A stretch of 64,000 nucleotides of DNA from Azorinus chamasolen (taxonomy: Eukaryota > Mollusca > Bivalvia > Cardiida > Solecurtidae). The stretch lies in assembly GCA_963576725.1 (NCBI GenBank), contig OY755252.1, positions 28,650,078 to 28,714,077 of the forward strand, written 5' to 3'. The number at the start of each line of letters is the position of its first letter. Within the stretch, counting starts at the first letter, position 1. Under the pieces are notes generated by a model. That model saw nothing but the letters and a program-made list of their open reading frames with translations. It had not been told where the DNA came from and searched no databases. Of the stretch, positions 1 to 11,120 are shown one piece after another. The translations under genes and the position numbers were made by a program.

Positions 1-715
1 TTTGTTTACGAAAAATTAACATTTTGTTTCTGTCCGGAGCCATACTTATTTGGAGTTATACAATGTCACTCTGTGTAACTGTTTAGCACCATTAGAAAAT
101 GTGGTCTTGACAGTATGGCTATTACCATGGAACACCAGAGTCATTACACACTGTTTGCGAAAGCTTTTTTGTCCTTTCGGTCAATAACTTAGTTAAATAT
201 TGAGATCAGCGCTTGCGCTTGTTCGTTCTGATGAATGCTATTTAGTTTTAGGATACATTCAGATAACACACCCTCTCTGTCGTTCCGTCTTTTTTTCACT
301 TTTTCTGATTTAGTTTCTCCTTCGTTCTGAGGTTTGCTAGCTCTTTCGCTTTCAGGATAAATTCCGTCGTTTCCCCTCTTTGTCTCTATTTCTGCCTTTT
401 CTGTCTCGTTCGTTCTGGGGTATGTTTAATGTTTAGGATTTACATTAGTTGAACATCACATGATAGTTTCAATTATCGTACCGAGAAAATTGTCTGCTCG
501 TTGGTACAGAAATAGCGCATTGCTGTGTGTCAAGGACGTTATATGTCCGTGCGTATCATTAGTAATGTTATGTCGTCCTATGAATATAACCAATTTATAT
601 AATATAATAAATCATTTTACTTAGCGTTTAATATAACAAATATATAGTCCATATAAACGCACGTGCAAATGTATTTTATAGCTTAATGAATTTTATTCAA
701 TATCCATTTAAAACA
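1..715. other. No recognisable gene or repeat
   Basis: No open frame or known motif stands out. Bases 240-420 are pyrimidine-rich, with repeated TTCGTTCTG and CTCTTT words, probably a decayed simple repeat. Confidence 0.4.
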
Positions 716-720
716 AAAAT

Positions 721-972
721 GGAAAATCAGTCAAACAGGGAGAGCCACACGCTAAAAGGACACGGCCCCAAACATCATCAAACCATAAACAGCACAGTTA
801 CAAAACAAAACGTGACGAAACGCACATAAAGACATAAATCATTAAACAATTACCAATAAATTAACAGAGCAGATCACAGGGTAAAAGTAGGAGTATCGCC
901 TTGGAACGGTCAGTAGCCAAAAAGGCTAACGAGGGCTTAAACCAGGTGTGTAGGTACCCAAAGCCACGCTTA
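721..972 (+). mobile_element. Degenerate copy of interspersed repeat K
   Basis: It carries the signature AGTATCGCCTTGGAACGGTC followed by a decayed GGCTTAAACC. Better copies are at 20376, 22531 and 25330, with an inverted copy at 24350. The copy at 24350 interrupts a reverse-transcriptase frame, so K is mobile. No ends or coding capacity are seen. It may be a SINE or a retroelement tail. Confidence 0.6.
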
Positions 973-1069
973 TTTCACCTTCACCGAGGTCAAGATGTAT
1001 AGTAAAATCACCCATTCAGTCATCGTCGCATAAAGTCATGACCACAAAGAGTCATATGATTATCTATTT

Positions 1070-1215
1070 ACTAGTGGAATTTGAAAGATCTTTTTATTTA
1101 CTGTCTGAAATGGCTACAATGCTCCACCTTCCATATTTCATGATGTCTATTTTGTCCATAAATATTCAGTAGGTATTGAAATTCGGGATAACCATAGATC
1201 AGGGAAAATGTTACT
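1070..1215. mobile_element. Half of a D2 TTAA-type MITE
   Basis: The words GGCTACAATG, CACCTTCCATATTTCAT and CAGGGAAAATG match one flank of the D2 copies at 58660 and 60551. The palindrome and the other end are missing. Confidence 0.55.
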
Positions 1216-1786
1216 ACAATAGTGTTCTGATCTTGGCCTACACTATTTGGCAAATGTCAGTTCAGTACATATTGTCGTTTCCAATTGTAGTCTGTTTCAA
1301 TTTTCAAAAGTTGTTTGATAAACAAAAATCAAAAGGGCACACAGTTTGGAGCATGGGTTATTCGGACCATTTTGATCAACACCGCTGGCAAGGTAATCAC
1401 AGATTTGACATTTGCTGCAAAAGCTTTAAGTCTGGCGTTTAAGACTTTTGTTTAATTTGATACTCGATTGTCCGACTTCACCTCGAAGGTACAAGGGAAA
1501 CACCAGTTTCCGTGTGGTCAATCGGTGATTTCCGACCGTACTTCTGTCGACGATGAGTGTCGCTTGTAAAAGTGGTTGTCTGTTACGATTTCTTCTATTT
1601 AGAAACGTTATGAGTCAACATACGATGCATTTACACAGACCCACAGTGCTTTCAAATATCCTCATCAATGTTTTCCATTATAATGTTACGACATTGCCAT
1701 TACGCCTATGATTATTTGGGAAAAACATATCGTAAATTCCAGTGTACGAGAACTTCGACCCTTGTTTATTACATTAATATGTTTGC
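1216..1786. other. No recognisable gene or repeat
   Basis: Short open frames only (the longest nearby is 88 codons at 1176-1442). They have no recognisable domain and no match elsewhere in the window. Confidence 0.35.
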
Positions 1787-1979
1787 AACTAAAGTCAAAC
1801 CACACTCATGCGACCACGAAAGACAGGCATAATACCGAGTAGTATGGGCAGGTGGTAATTTAATGCAGGGCCTATATGAGCCTTCTGTATTACTTTCGTC
1901 CTGCATCAAGCAACAACCTGCTGTAAAGCCAACAATATTTATGGTATTAAGTGGTTGCATTATAAGGGTTCTACTGTAT
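1787..1979. mobile_element. G-family TA-type MITE, decayed
   Basis: The stem words CAGGTGGTAATTTAATGCAG and CCTGCATCAAGCAACAACCTG are inverted copies of each other. The right end TTCTACTGTA is clear. The left end is mutated (AAGTCAAACCACACTCATG). Confidence 0.65.
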
Positions 1980-2302
1980 AAGTTTTGATGTCAGTCTGTA
2001 TGAGGCATTTACTATCTCATAACGTACATGACAGTTAGCCTCTTTATCTCGTGCGTTATTACAATAGCAGACTCTGCGGTCACCTTTGCTTAGAATCCCG
2101 TCAGGATGTAAACTGATCGATAATGTGAGACTAATATTGTTTTTGATACAACAATTTGAAGCCGCTGATCAGGTTTGGTAACGACAAAACATGTTGACCA
2201 GCGTTATAACGAATATCAGCGCCATGTCCGTTTTACACTATACATGTGGGTTCATAATTTAACTTTATTATCACCAAAGACGCCAACCAGCACGAATTTG
2301 CA

Positions 2303-2423
2303 TTAACCCTTCTCTTGCTGAATTTTAAAACGCATTCTCCTTCTTTACTGCAGGGGCTGTGTCATCTGGGTCTTCACTATTTACAGGTAGGTATAGTGAC
2401 GTGCATAGCAAGCGAAGGGTTAA
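2303..2423 (-). mobile_element. B-family TTAA MITE with one palindrome arm lost
   Basis: It runs from TTAACCCTTCTCTTGCTG to AGCAAGCGAAGGGTTAA, with TTAA at both ends. About 130 bases found in full copies are missing. The deletion joins the left flank to the exact palindrome apex (CTGCAG), leaving only the right arm. Confidence 0.85.
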
Positions 2424-2550
2424 TGTAACTCATTTTGGTACAATTAGAGATATTGGTGTAGGGATTGTACTGAGGAACGGTGAAAAAGGCGACATCCAAC
2501 ATAACCCATTGAATATAATAATACTAATACATGTATACTGGCGAACTGCA

Positions 2551-2759
2551 TACAGTAAAACCCAGCTAATGCGACCACCTGTAAGAGGTATAATTCTGGG
2601 TGCTAAATGCAGGTGGTAGCGTAATGCGGGACAAAAGTAATGCAGAATGCTCCAAGATGAGATTTCTGCATTACTTTTGCCCTGCATTAAGCAACCACAT
2701 GCTTATAAATACATACATGTATATTCATTAAGTGGTCGCATTAGAGGGGTTCTATTGTA
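2551..2759 (+). mobile_element. G-family TA-type MITE
   Basis: Terminal inverted repeats are TACAGTAAAACCCAGCTAA on the left and TTAGAGGGGTTCTATTGTA on the right, so a TA target fits. The central stem uses CAGGTGGTAGCGTAATGC against GCATTAAGCAACCACATG. It is non-coding and about 205 bp, typical of G. Confidence 0.8.
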
Positions 2760-2784
2760 CTTTGATAGAACTTGTCTAACTACA

Positions 2785-3207
2785 GTAAACCTTTACTCCA
2801 CGGATATCCATGTAGGAATAATGGCATCATAAACATTAATTAGTTTAACCTTTAGCCTGCTGAGCAAATTATTTTTGCAGAATTTTGCACCTATATTTGT
2901 TCAGTACTCAAGCTATGATAAATTTGTCTACCGAAATGCGATTATGGTGTCAAATAGTTTAGATCCTGATGAGACGCCTAGTTACTCGGCGTTTCAACTG
3001 GATCCAAACTGTTTGCACAGGGCACCACTAATCCGCCTGCAGCAGGCTAAAGGGTAAATGTTATAACAGCACATGGAAACCGGAAGTTTGGACCATGGCA
3101 ACAGTAAATTAATTCTGTATTATATCATAACCAAACACAGCAGATCCAGATCGGACGACCCCGGTTTGCAAAGGAGTTGACGGCGTATTTATGGAATAAA
3201 GGGTTAA
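2785..3207 (+). mobile_element. D-family TTAA MITE split by an A-family MITE
   Basis: The left half (AAACCTTTACTCCACGGATA) and right half (GGCGTATTTATGGAATAAAG, GGTTAA) frame the A element at 2845-3057. The D element itself is shared with copy B (about 13880-13945 and 14300-14430), so it predates the segmental duplication. Confidence 0.75.
2845..3057 (+). mobile_element. A-family TTAA MITE nested in D
   Basis: Ends are TTAACCTTTAGCCTGCTGAG and CAGCAGGCTAAAGGGTAA. The palindrome arm GATCCTGATGAGACGCC is present with its partner GGATCCAAACTGTTTGC. It interrupts a D element at an internal TTAA. The 60-codon frame here with residues SLDPDET is only the palindrome translated. Confidence 0.8.
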
Positions 3208-3330
3208 AGCCTTAACAAGCTACGGGTAAAAATGCAATACATTAGTGAACTGTTTGGATCAAGATAAGATGCCGCGTATTTGTAACTCGGCGAATCATCA
3301 GGTGTACAGAAATATAATATAAGTGTTATC
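3207..3330 (+). mobile_element. A-type hairpin remnant shared by both segmental copies
   Basis: CTGTTTGGATCAAGATAAG, AACTCGGCGAATCATCAGG and a matching stretch at 14450-14560 show a decayed A-type palindrome with a longer loop. It is present in both copies and so is older than the duplication. Confidence 0.55.
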
Positions 3331-3441
3331 AAATATAGAGACAGGCGAATGATTGAGGGGGTAAACGTTAACTCAAAATGTTCAATGTTAAGTGTAAACA
3401 ATTGTTTCACGACCACTAAGCCAGTGTAAATTATTAAACTA

Positions 3442-4055
3442 GGTTCCCACTGCCGATCAGATCAACTCGATCAAGCCCGATCAAATGATCGGGAACTGGT
3501 CTGGATCACTCGGCAGGAGTGATCGGGAGTGATCGGGGAGGTCTACCTTGGTCGGCATTGCTATGACCTGAAAGTTTTGGACATATCTGAAAATTCGGGT
3601 AGAGATCCAGCAGCCACGAGGTCGAGAAGCGAACGGGAAGCGGTCGGGTATTGATCGAGTAGAGGGTCGAGTAGATCGGGAGACAATCGTGTAGAGATCT
3701 AGTGCGCTCGGGATGAAGTCATTTACCCGATCTGAGACCGATCTTCTCGCTCTCTACTCGAGTAATACCCGATCTACACAAGTACGACCATGATGATCTG
3801 GTCGGGTAGAGATCGAGCAGAGGTCCAGTTGGTCGGGTATAGATCGTGTAGGTATCGTATCTGGGTCGAGATGATCGAGCAGAGATCGGAGTGGTTGTTG
3901 AGTTGACGTCGTTGAGGAGTCTCGAATGATCGCGAGGGTGTCATGTATGATCGAGTAGAGATCGAGAAGAACTCGTGCACATGCCTTCGGTAGAGCTTGG
4001 TCGGGGAAATTTGGTGATCGAGATGAACGAGTTGATCTGATCGGCAGTGGGAAAC
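3442..4055. mobile_element. GATC-rich TA-target transposon, non-autonomous
   Basis: The ends GTTCCCACTGCCGATCAGAT and ATCTGATCGGCAGTGGGAAA form a roughly 25-bp terminal inverted repeat flanked by TA (3440-3441 and 4056-4057). The interior is built from dozens of degenerate GATCGRGTAGAG words with no open frame. The segment is absent at the matching point of copy B (about 14870-14880), supporting mobility. Confidence 0.75.
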
Positions 4056-4331
4056 TACCTTTTAAAAAAAACAGTGTTTGGTTTTCGAAAAGTTAGGGTC
4101 TAGATGCAACTACGAATTCCTCGAAGTTTTATTTAGATCCAGTCCTTTTTGCAAATGTCATCACAGATTGTTAGATAGTGTTGAGCGTAAACAACGTTTT
4201 AAGTACCACGTTCCATTTCATATAATCTGAAGAATGGTATAGAAGTCACGTCACGCTTAGAAGGCAGAGGTTTAATTTCGTTACTAAAGATCACCAGGTA
4301 TGATAACTACAATATTCAAATTAGTTTATAT

Positions 4332-4546
4332 TTAACCTTTAACCTGCTGAGCCAAATTGTGTTTGTAGAAAATGTCTACAATTTCAATTGTCACTGTTCA
4401 TTTATCTTGCATGTCGTTTCAACAGCACGGCCAGAGTATCAAACAGTTTGGATCCTGATGAGACCCCGAGTTAATCGGTGTCTTATCGGAATCCAAACTG
4501 TTTGCAAAGGTAATCACTCATCCGCCCACAGCAGGGTAAGGGTTAA
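4332..4546 (+). mobile_element. A-family TTAA MITE with a known empty site
   Basis: Ends are TTAACCTTTAACCTGCTGAG and CAGCAGGGTAAGGGTTAA. The palindrome CAGTTTGGATCCTGATGAGA pairs with TCCAAACTGTTTGC. Copy B has one TTAA at 15472-15475 with the same flanks (ATTAG before, TRTATWCACCCGTCGATC after) and no element. This demonstrates a TTAA target duplication. Confidence 0.9.
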
Positions 4547-4732
4547 TATATATACACCCGTCGATCTCAGCGTGAATACTTATCCAATTAACGACCTGAC
4601 TTGTTTTGAAAACAGTCTGACGATACCAGGGAATAGTAGGTTATAAAAAACTTCAATAAACCGAATGAAAATAGTTTTGCCGACACATCTTTTGTCGGCA
4701 AAATAAGGAACGATATATCATTGTTAACCCTT

Positions 4733-4968
4733 TTCTCCATAGATACCCCTTTACAAACAAAGTATACCCAGATCAGACGGCTCCTATAGGTGCCGTCTGA
4801 TCAAGGTATGCTCTGTGTGCCTATGACATAAAATAAATCTGCTTTTGCAGTTTCTGATTTGGTTAAAAAAAATCATGTGCTAACATCCTATTCTAAAACA
4901 ATAAATTTTGATTAATAATCGTGATGTCATCATTTCGTTCATGAATATTCATGGAGTAATGGGTTTAA
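4733..4968 (-). mobile_element. D-family TTAA MITE with a known empty site
   Basis: Ends are TTAACCCTTTTCTCCATAGA and TCATGGAGTAATGGGTTTAA. The palindrome apex reads GGCTCCTATAGGTGCC. In copy B the flanks meet at a single TTAA (15685-15688, CTTGTTAATTATACC). Confidence 0.9.
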
Positions 4969-5320
4969 TTATACACCGTTGCCATGGTTGACAATGAGTT
5001 TGCGATATTCGGAGACATACAAGATGTCATTTCCACCATCACACGACAAGGTAAGGAACGAATTGTAGACAGATAGCTCGTACAGTTATTCTTATCATAA
5101 CTAGCTGGACGTCGTGATATGACTGATATACTGTTAAAACGACGTAAAACCAAACCAATTATAACACACCATACTTAAGGCAGACATTCTGCGACAGGGG
5201 AAGAGTTACTCTTTCTGTATTACATTGGTAATCAGTCTACCAATTTAATCATTCACATGTTACTAAATTAATGTCTGCCCCCACTTTGATCTGCTGAATA
5301 TTTGCTAACACCTGATTTGC

Positions 5321-5556
5321 ATAACCTCATATGCCTTTCTACGTATTTGCAAACACAGAAGACCCAGTTCAGACGGCTCCTTTGGGAGTCGTCTGATCAG
5401 GACATTCCCTGTTTGCTAGCGAACTGATTAACATATTGTTCTACAGTTTTTGCCATGGCAATATTTTATTTGTTCATGAACCATTATAGAAATTAATGTA
5501 ATTGATGTTCATGATGTAATTATTTCTGACATGGATATTCATGGAGTAAGGTGTTA
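5321..5556 (-). mobile_element. D-family TTAA MITE shared by both segmental copies
   Basis: The arms CAGTTCAGACGGCTCC and GGGAGTCGTCTGATCAGG form the usual D palindrome. The end ATTCATGGAGTAAGGTGTTA is recognisable. A counterpart lies at 16013-16326, so it predates the duplication. Confidence 0.75.
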
Positions 5557-5828
5557 CATGTAAGTGTCTTAGAAACTACTGACCGATTGGCAACCAGTTT
5601 GGATCCTGATGAGACGCCGACGTGCCCAGCATGTACATTGCAATGGGTAAATGTCTGTGTCCGTCTTCAATCACCACTTTAGATAGATATATTTAGATAG
5701 ATTTATTTCGGTGAAAAGTGTACAAAACATGGCATAACATAATTAAGACGACATTTAAAAAGCCATGTAATGCGCACAACAAACCAAGGATAACACAAAA
5801 AAAGGAAAATATTTCCTCATATCCATTG

Positions 5829-6509
5829 TGGTCCTTTACTCCGTGAATATTTATGGACGAAAGTACACTGCGAATTAATAAGATGAATTGTTATCATGCC
5901 ATATGAATATACATGTACATGTATGACCTTTTATATATGGCAAAAACTGTAGAATCAATTATATAACGTTCCGTAAGCAACCAGAGCAGAACATCATTAG
6001 ATAGATCCTACAGGAGCTGTCTGTTCTGAGTCTATTCTGTTTGCAAAGGCATACAGGCATAAAACTTCTCTATAACGGCCACTAAATTACATCAAGTATT
6101 TAATGAATTTGGAAGTAAAACAGAACGCTCCATTTGGTCCTTTTACATTGGTAGTTGGTGTCACAGACTTGGATTTGAACACTAAAACAAGTATCATTAT
6201 AAGTCTTTAAGACAGGTGACAGCTCAATGTAGGATGAATGGCATGCAGAAAGCTTCTCTTGTAGCTTTCTACATGACGTTCGCCCTGCATTGAGAAGCCT
6301 ACTGCCTAAAAAATACAGTCAAATATCTCTATAACGGCCACTAAATTGCTTCAAGTATTTAGTGTAAAGGACAGGTAGCTGCTTATAGCAAGGTTAAAGT
6401 TTTACTTTCACCTTGCTTTAAGCAGCCACCTGCCCTAAATACCAACCAATAAACACAAGTTAGCGGTCGTTATAGAGAGGTTTTTCTATATTTATGGATA
6501 AAGGGTTGA
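5829..6509 (+). mobile_element. D-family MITE split by an H/G composite
   Basis: The left half (CCTTTACTCCGTGAATATTT to the palindrome near 6005-6045) and right half (ATTTATGGATAAAGGGTTGA) are separated by 6064-6490. Copy B has the D element at about 16445-16640 without the insertion. Confidence 0.7.
6064..6490 (+). mobile_element. H-family composite with two left ends
   Basis: Two H left ends (CTCTATAACGGCCACTAAAT at 6070 and again near 6331) precede one right end (GTCGTTATAGAGAGG). Between them is a G-like hairpin (GCAGAAAGCTTCTC at about 6245). The structure suggests one TA-type MITE inserted into another, all inside D. Confidence 0.65.
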
Positions 6510-6549
6510 AAGATAGACAAATACTTAATACTCCATTTAGGTTTACGAA

Positions 6550-6860
6550 TACAGTAGAACGAGTCTAAACTCATTCTCCCCTAGGCTATTTTAGACCACC
6601 CTCTTTGAATTAATCTACCGAAAAGGAGCAATATCTAAAGAAAAGGAGAATTTTAGAATTGTGTAGGTTGGAAACCATTGTGATAAATAGAGCAGTTGCT
6701 CCTATAGAGCAAATGCTCTATTTATCAAAATGGTTTTGGAAAGTGACTTTTATTAGAGCGCCAAAATGTGTCACTAGGAGGGGATGTGTTAAGTAGCCGC
6801 CAAAAAGAGGTCTAATCATGGGTCTGTAAGTTAATGCATGTCACAAGTAGTATGACACAA
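6550..6860 (+). mobile_element. G-family MITE, copy A version, split by C
   Basis: The left end TACAGTAGAACGAGTCT and the stretch AGAGGTCTAATCATGGGTCT match G. It is orthologous to the G element at 16674 in copy B. Different TTAA elements sit inside the two copies. Confidence 0.6.
6566..6792 (+). mobile_element. C-family TTAA MITE nested in G
   Basis: The body shows CTACCGAAAAGGAGCAA and a palindrome with arms AACCATTGTGATAAATAGAG and CTCTATTTATCAAAATGG around an apex GCTCCTATAGAGC. The left end is mutated (CTAAACTCATTCTCCC), and the right end is GGGGATGTGTTAA. Confidence 0.75.
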
Positions 6861-7050
6861 CGGTTATAAAATCACCTTCCTTCATCGAATAAAAAAGTTG
6901 ATGAATCAGCATATATGCGTAGTGTTACATTTAAAAATTATTCTGCATTGTAAATTTCGGAAGGACCGAACATTTACTTCGAATTGTCACAAATACAATC
7001 ATTCTAGTTATCCTAGTTCGAGATATCGAAGTTCGGCTGTATTTCCTACA

Positions 7051-7463
7051 CAGTGTAGCGGTCATCTTCTTCAAGAGCTGCTTTAACGGCAACAACCTTC
7101 TCCTTCCTCCTCAAATGCTGATGCGGCTAATCCGGAGCAGACCATGAATACCAGTTATACTGTATTAAACTAACCGCATCCAACTTCTTACTGTGGTATT
7201 ATTATGAACGCGCGAAATCATGGAATGAACCACTAAAGCATTTGAATATACAAGTACATATCTGGATCTGAATTTCTAAAAAACAATATGCTACAGCAGT
7301 TGCTAATCCTGCCTTTGAGTATCGACTAAACAATGTCATGTTTACAAAATAAACCATTGTCATAATTATTGTCATATTATAGTAGAACGACAACCATATG
7401 CATGTGTATACATTTGTATACAGGTAGGAGAAAGCCAGCCATTTCGATACATGTGTACGTATA
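7051..7463. other. No recognisable gene
   Basis: A 101-codon minus-strand frame (7202-7507) runs partly into the neighbouring transposon end and has no recognisable domain. I treat it as chance. Confidence 0.35.
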
Positions 7464-7465
7464 TA

Positions 7466-9454
7466 CGGTGGTAAATACGCTATTCCTACCCACTTAACGC
7501 GTTTCATACCCGTTTCTTACCCGTTTCGTTTAACGGGTTTCTAACCGTTTATTTACACGTTTCTTAACGCGTTTCCTAATCGTTTAAGAGCCCGGATGAA
7601 AGGGGAGTAATCATCGACGAAATGGGGGTAACCCTTGGTTGACCTTTCTTTGAAATGGGCGACATTCTCATTTACCTGTTGGGCACGCCTGATATGTAAA
7701 ATTAAGATCAACAATATTTAAAATTTTAATTCTCGTTTCGTTTCCATAAGATCTAGCTAGATCTAGATCTATATTAAGATATAGACCTACAATCTCATGG
7801 TGTTAATCTATGTGCTGTAAAATGTATTTTTGCTACTTTACGTACAGTACCGTAGCAGATATAGTAGAAGTATTTTAGAATAGATCTAGATTAGATCAAT
7901 CTAAACTATCTTTAAAACTAGAATTCATAATAATCTAAATTTAAAATTGGTCTAAAACGTTTGGATTTAACTTTGTGCTGGGTCATAGATCTACAATTAG
8001 TCAACACCTAGTTTTCTTCTATTTTTGCAGAACCTAACAAATCATAATTTTAGATAATTGGGCACATTATTTAGAAGTACACCGGTTACGTAAAAATTCG
8101 TAACTTTGTTGATAAGAAAGTGTGTGATAGGATAGTGTCAGATGTCAACACTGGAGACCATTGTCCCCTGCTGAGAAAATAGCTAGGGGATTTACTGACC
8201 ATCTGGCACCTTTCATCGTATATTTACTAAATTAGGCTGGGTAAATGATAAAGTCTTCAACTAAGACACTTTATTTTCTTGCATTCAAAACAAAAGTACT
8301 GACATTTAAAAGCAGTGTAAACACGGACAATATAGCTCCAAAATCAGGGTTTTGATCAGGGTATTAACTAGTATTTTATAGGCCTATTTAAAACTCATCT
8401 TGCAAATTTAAACCTGATAATAATGAACTGAATATACAGTTAAACAATAATGAGCCATTCCACTTTTAAATTTCGGCATACAAAGGTTTAATCTTCACAA
8501 AGTAACAAAATAATAAGAACGTTTTCATAGTTATATGTGTGCATAAAATATGCTTATTTGATTAAAACGCTTTAGATCTACCTCATAATGACGAAAACAC
8601 CTTCGCAAACAGAATAGACTCAGATCAGATTGCTCACGTGGAAGCCGTTTTGGGGTCTGCACTGTTTGCTTATCCCATTACATACACATGGATATAACAC
8701 TTTAACGCCTTTGCAAGCAGAGTAAACCTAGATCTGAAGGCTCTTGTAGGAGCCGCCGTCGGATTAGGTCCCACTCTGCTTATGAAATTATAAATTAATA
8801 GACCTCACTATTTTTTTCTACCACTACCAAAAAGTCATGTACACTTATACCATCGTTAAAATCAGCAAGAACTAATAAATATTCATGATGTCATTTTTTT
8901 CTGACAGAAATATTCAAATGGGAAAGGGTTAAGAAATTGAATAGATCTGAATTCTTTAGTAGATTTCTTCATTCCAGATCCAAAATTTGGTGGTTTACCT
9001 TGTGACAGTTTTTTATCTAAAATGCAGAAACCTCCTCAAAAAGAACTAACTCTTCAATCCATTTGTTTGATATACAGTGGATATCTGATATCATAGCTTT
9101 GTACAAAATAGTTTTAAAAACACGGCGTTCCCTAAATGAGCAAATCGTCGACACTAGCCAGGATTGAACCGCTAAAATATCGTTGAGTGACGAATCGATT
9201 CTTATTTTTGATTCACCCGTTTCATTCGGACATTTTTGAAAACGGCTATCATCGATAAGATCCGAAATTTCCGCATGAAACGGAAAACTTACGCACCAAC
9301 CGCAACTTCTCTGGTATAATCGTTTCTTTACGCGTTTAACGCGTGTAAGCGGTGTATCGCATAACCGTTCGTTAACCGTTCGTTAATCGTTCACTACTCG
9401 TTTCTTACGCGTAGAAAAACTATCAAATGGGTAGGAATAGCGTATTTACCACTG
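7466..9454. mobile_element. TA-target DNA transposon, 1989 bp, CGTTT-rich ends
   Basis: Terminal inverted repeats read GTGGTAAATACGCTATTCC on the left and GGAATAGCGTATTTACCAC on the right, flanked by TA at 7464-7465 and 9455-9456. Next to each end lie 100-150 bases of clustered CGTTTCTTAACGCG-like and CGTTCGTTAAC words, as in transposons whose transposase binds repeated subterminal sites. There is no open frame over 60 codons inside, so it is non-autonomous. Two D-type MITEs lie inside it. Confidence 0.75.
8590..8932 (-). mobile_element. Two D-type MITE remnants inside the CGTTT-ended transposon
   Basis: The hairpins GCAAACAGAATAGACTCAG (8595) and GCAAGCAGAGTAAACCTAG (8713) are D palindromes. 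The second ends with ATTCAAATGGGAAAGGGTTAA at 8932. The first is only a hairpin fragment. Confidence 0.7.
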
Positions 9455-9680
9455 TAATTGTACAACATGTAGACGATAGAATATGCGTATCGGTAAACAC
9501 AATTACTGTAAGAGAAGCCCCCATACTATTCATTTTTGTAAAAGACTTATCACGTTGTACATACAGCTTTTTTCTCTAATGTGTAAAGCATTTTGGCAAC
9601 GTTTATTCGCCTGTGTCTCGATCGACAGTAAAATGTTATTCTTAAAATGATTGTATTTGTGACACTATTATTAGTTACAA

Positions 9681-9788
9681 GGCAATTTGACAGGGAATAC
9701 GACGTGGTATGGCCGGTGTGACTGGTGTATTTCCTGGGGCGTGGAAAATACACCATCATACCACATCGTATAATGCTTTCAAATTGCC
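9681..9788. repeat. Imperfect hairpin, possible MITE
   Basis: GGCAATTTGA at 9681 pairs with TCAAATTGCC ending at 9788. Inside, GACGTGGTATG pairs with CATACCACATC and GGTGTATTTCC with GAAAATACACC. It does not match any other family in the window. Confidence 0.55.
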
Positions 9789-10052
9789 GTGGAACAAATT
9801 AATTACCCGTCAGATCTTAATTAATATACGTTCTATTTAGGATGTGCATTCATGATGCCATATTATACATGGCTTTTACGACTCAACGATGTCATCACTG
9901 ACAACTATGACGTAACATAACAGGCATGACTGTAATTTTAAATCTCACAAACTGACCAGTGTGAAACGAAGCATGTTGCATTACTTTAGTGTAGATTTGT
10001 TATTTAATGCTCGCGTAAAACTTATACTGAACTTTGATTTTTGATGGATAAT
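9789..10052. other. No recognisable feature
   Basis: AT-rich sequence without open frames or repeats matching elsewhere in the window. Confidence 0.3.
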
Positions 10053-10200
10053 CAGGGGCGTAGCTTGGGAATATTGAATGTGTAGGCACCTGAGTCCTCG
10101 TAATGTGCGGGGGTTCCGGGGGTTCTCCCCGGGAAATTTTTGAAATCTAGATCGCAAATCTTGCATTCTGAGGTATTCTGGATGACAATGACAATAGAAT
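10053..10200 (+). mobile_element. hAT-like end fragment (CAGGGGCGTAGC)
   Basis: It begins CAGGGGCGTAGCTTGGGAAT and includes the purine-rich GTGCGGGGGTTCCGGGGG tract common next to such ends. From memory, CAGGGGCG is a hAT-type terminus. I do not see the partner end or target duplication. Confidence 0.5.
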
Positions 10201-10718
10201 TAGACTATTTTTCTCCATGATCTGATTTTATTTAAGAATTACCATCTTAGTCACTAGGCCGTCATCTTGTAATTATCATACGTCGACATTAAATTACAAC
10301 TTTTAAAACATACAAAATATACAACCAACAACCAAAATCGACCTTCATGTTGAACGAGCCATTAATACTGTAATATAAGCTCAAGCTGAATTAGAGAGCA
10401 AAGATATATGTTAGTATCCAAATATAAACCACCTAATATTGATTCTTATTATTCTGTTGCTATATTGTGAAATGTTAAATGAAACTGCTACATTAGCTGA
10501 CACTTATATACAAAACACAGAAAAAATCCTATGTATTGTTTTGAACAGATGTTCAGTAAAACGGAGATACTAGATCCAAAGTGTTGATACTTAACTGTCT
10601 CTATTTTACTTGTCTTTTTTTTATTCGGAAAAAATCCATTTTTCTACATCTGCGTGATGCAAACGTGTTAATGGCTCGTTCAGTCTATCCATTCCCATTG
10701 TGATATGTAGATAGTTTT

Positions 10719-10990
10719 TATACGTCCGTTTGACAAAACGGGATGTATTATGGCGCGGTCTTTCTGTCCATCTGTAACATCTCTAACTCAAGTTCTGGTT
10801 GGCGGATCCTTCTCAAATTACACCACAATCTATATCTGGATGCAGTAGCATGGATGTGTCCCGGTATGTATACCAATGGTCAAGGTCGCACAATTGGACT
10901 TAGAATTTGCGTTTAGCAAATATGTTAACCTCAGTTTATGTTGAACAAAGCCTCGACGGGCGTATATTGTGCCAACTGGCACTCTTGTTA
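10719..10990 (+). mobile_element. Repeat M, short form (TATACGCCCGT ends)
   Basis: It starts TATACGTCCGTTTGACAAAA and ends GACGGGCGTATATTGTGCC, so the ends are inverted TATACGYCCGT. Interior words such as TAACTCAAGTTCTGGTTGGC and AACCTCAGTTTATGTTGAAC recur inverted in the long form at 21319-22272. There is no coding capacity. Confidence 0.75.
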
Positions 10991-11103
10991 ATCCTCTTCA
11001 TGGCACTATTTAAAGGACCGCTCGGTTATATTTTCTGAGTTGGTAACTTACGTCTCCCCTTCACAGTCTTCATTGTTATCATATTGATAGTGCTCTATAC
11101 CTA

Positions 11104-11120
11104 CCCCCCCCCCCCCCCCC
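11104..11120. repeat. Poly-C tract of 17
   Basis: An uninterrupted run of C, a likely length-variable site. Similar runs occur at 23451 (C), 46441 (C) and 47738 (G). Confidence 0.9.

Larger units (their letters stand above)
2085..7050 (+). repeat. Segmental duplication, copy A
   Basis: This segment is collinear with 13450-17610 in the same orientation. Matching landmarks include 2085/13450, 2790/13880, 3230/14440, 4100/14900, 4550/15475, 4965/15685, 5560/16324, 5900/16480, 6550/16674 and 6955/17540. Between landmarks the copies differ mainly by MITE insertions and many substitutions, so the duplication is old and many insertions came later. Confidence 0.85.
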
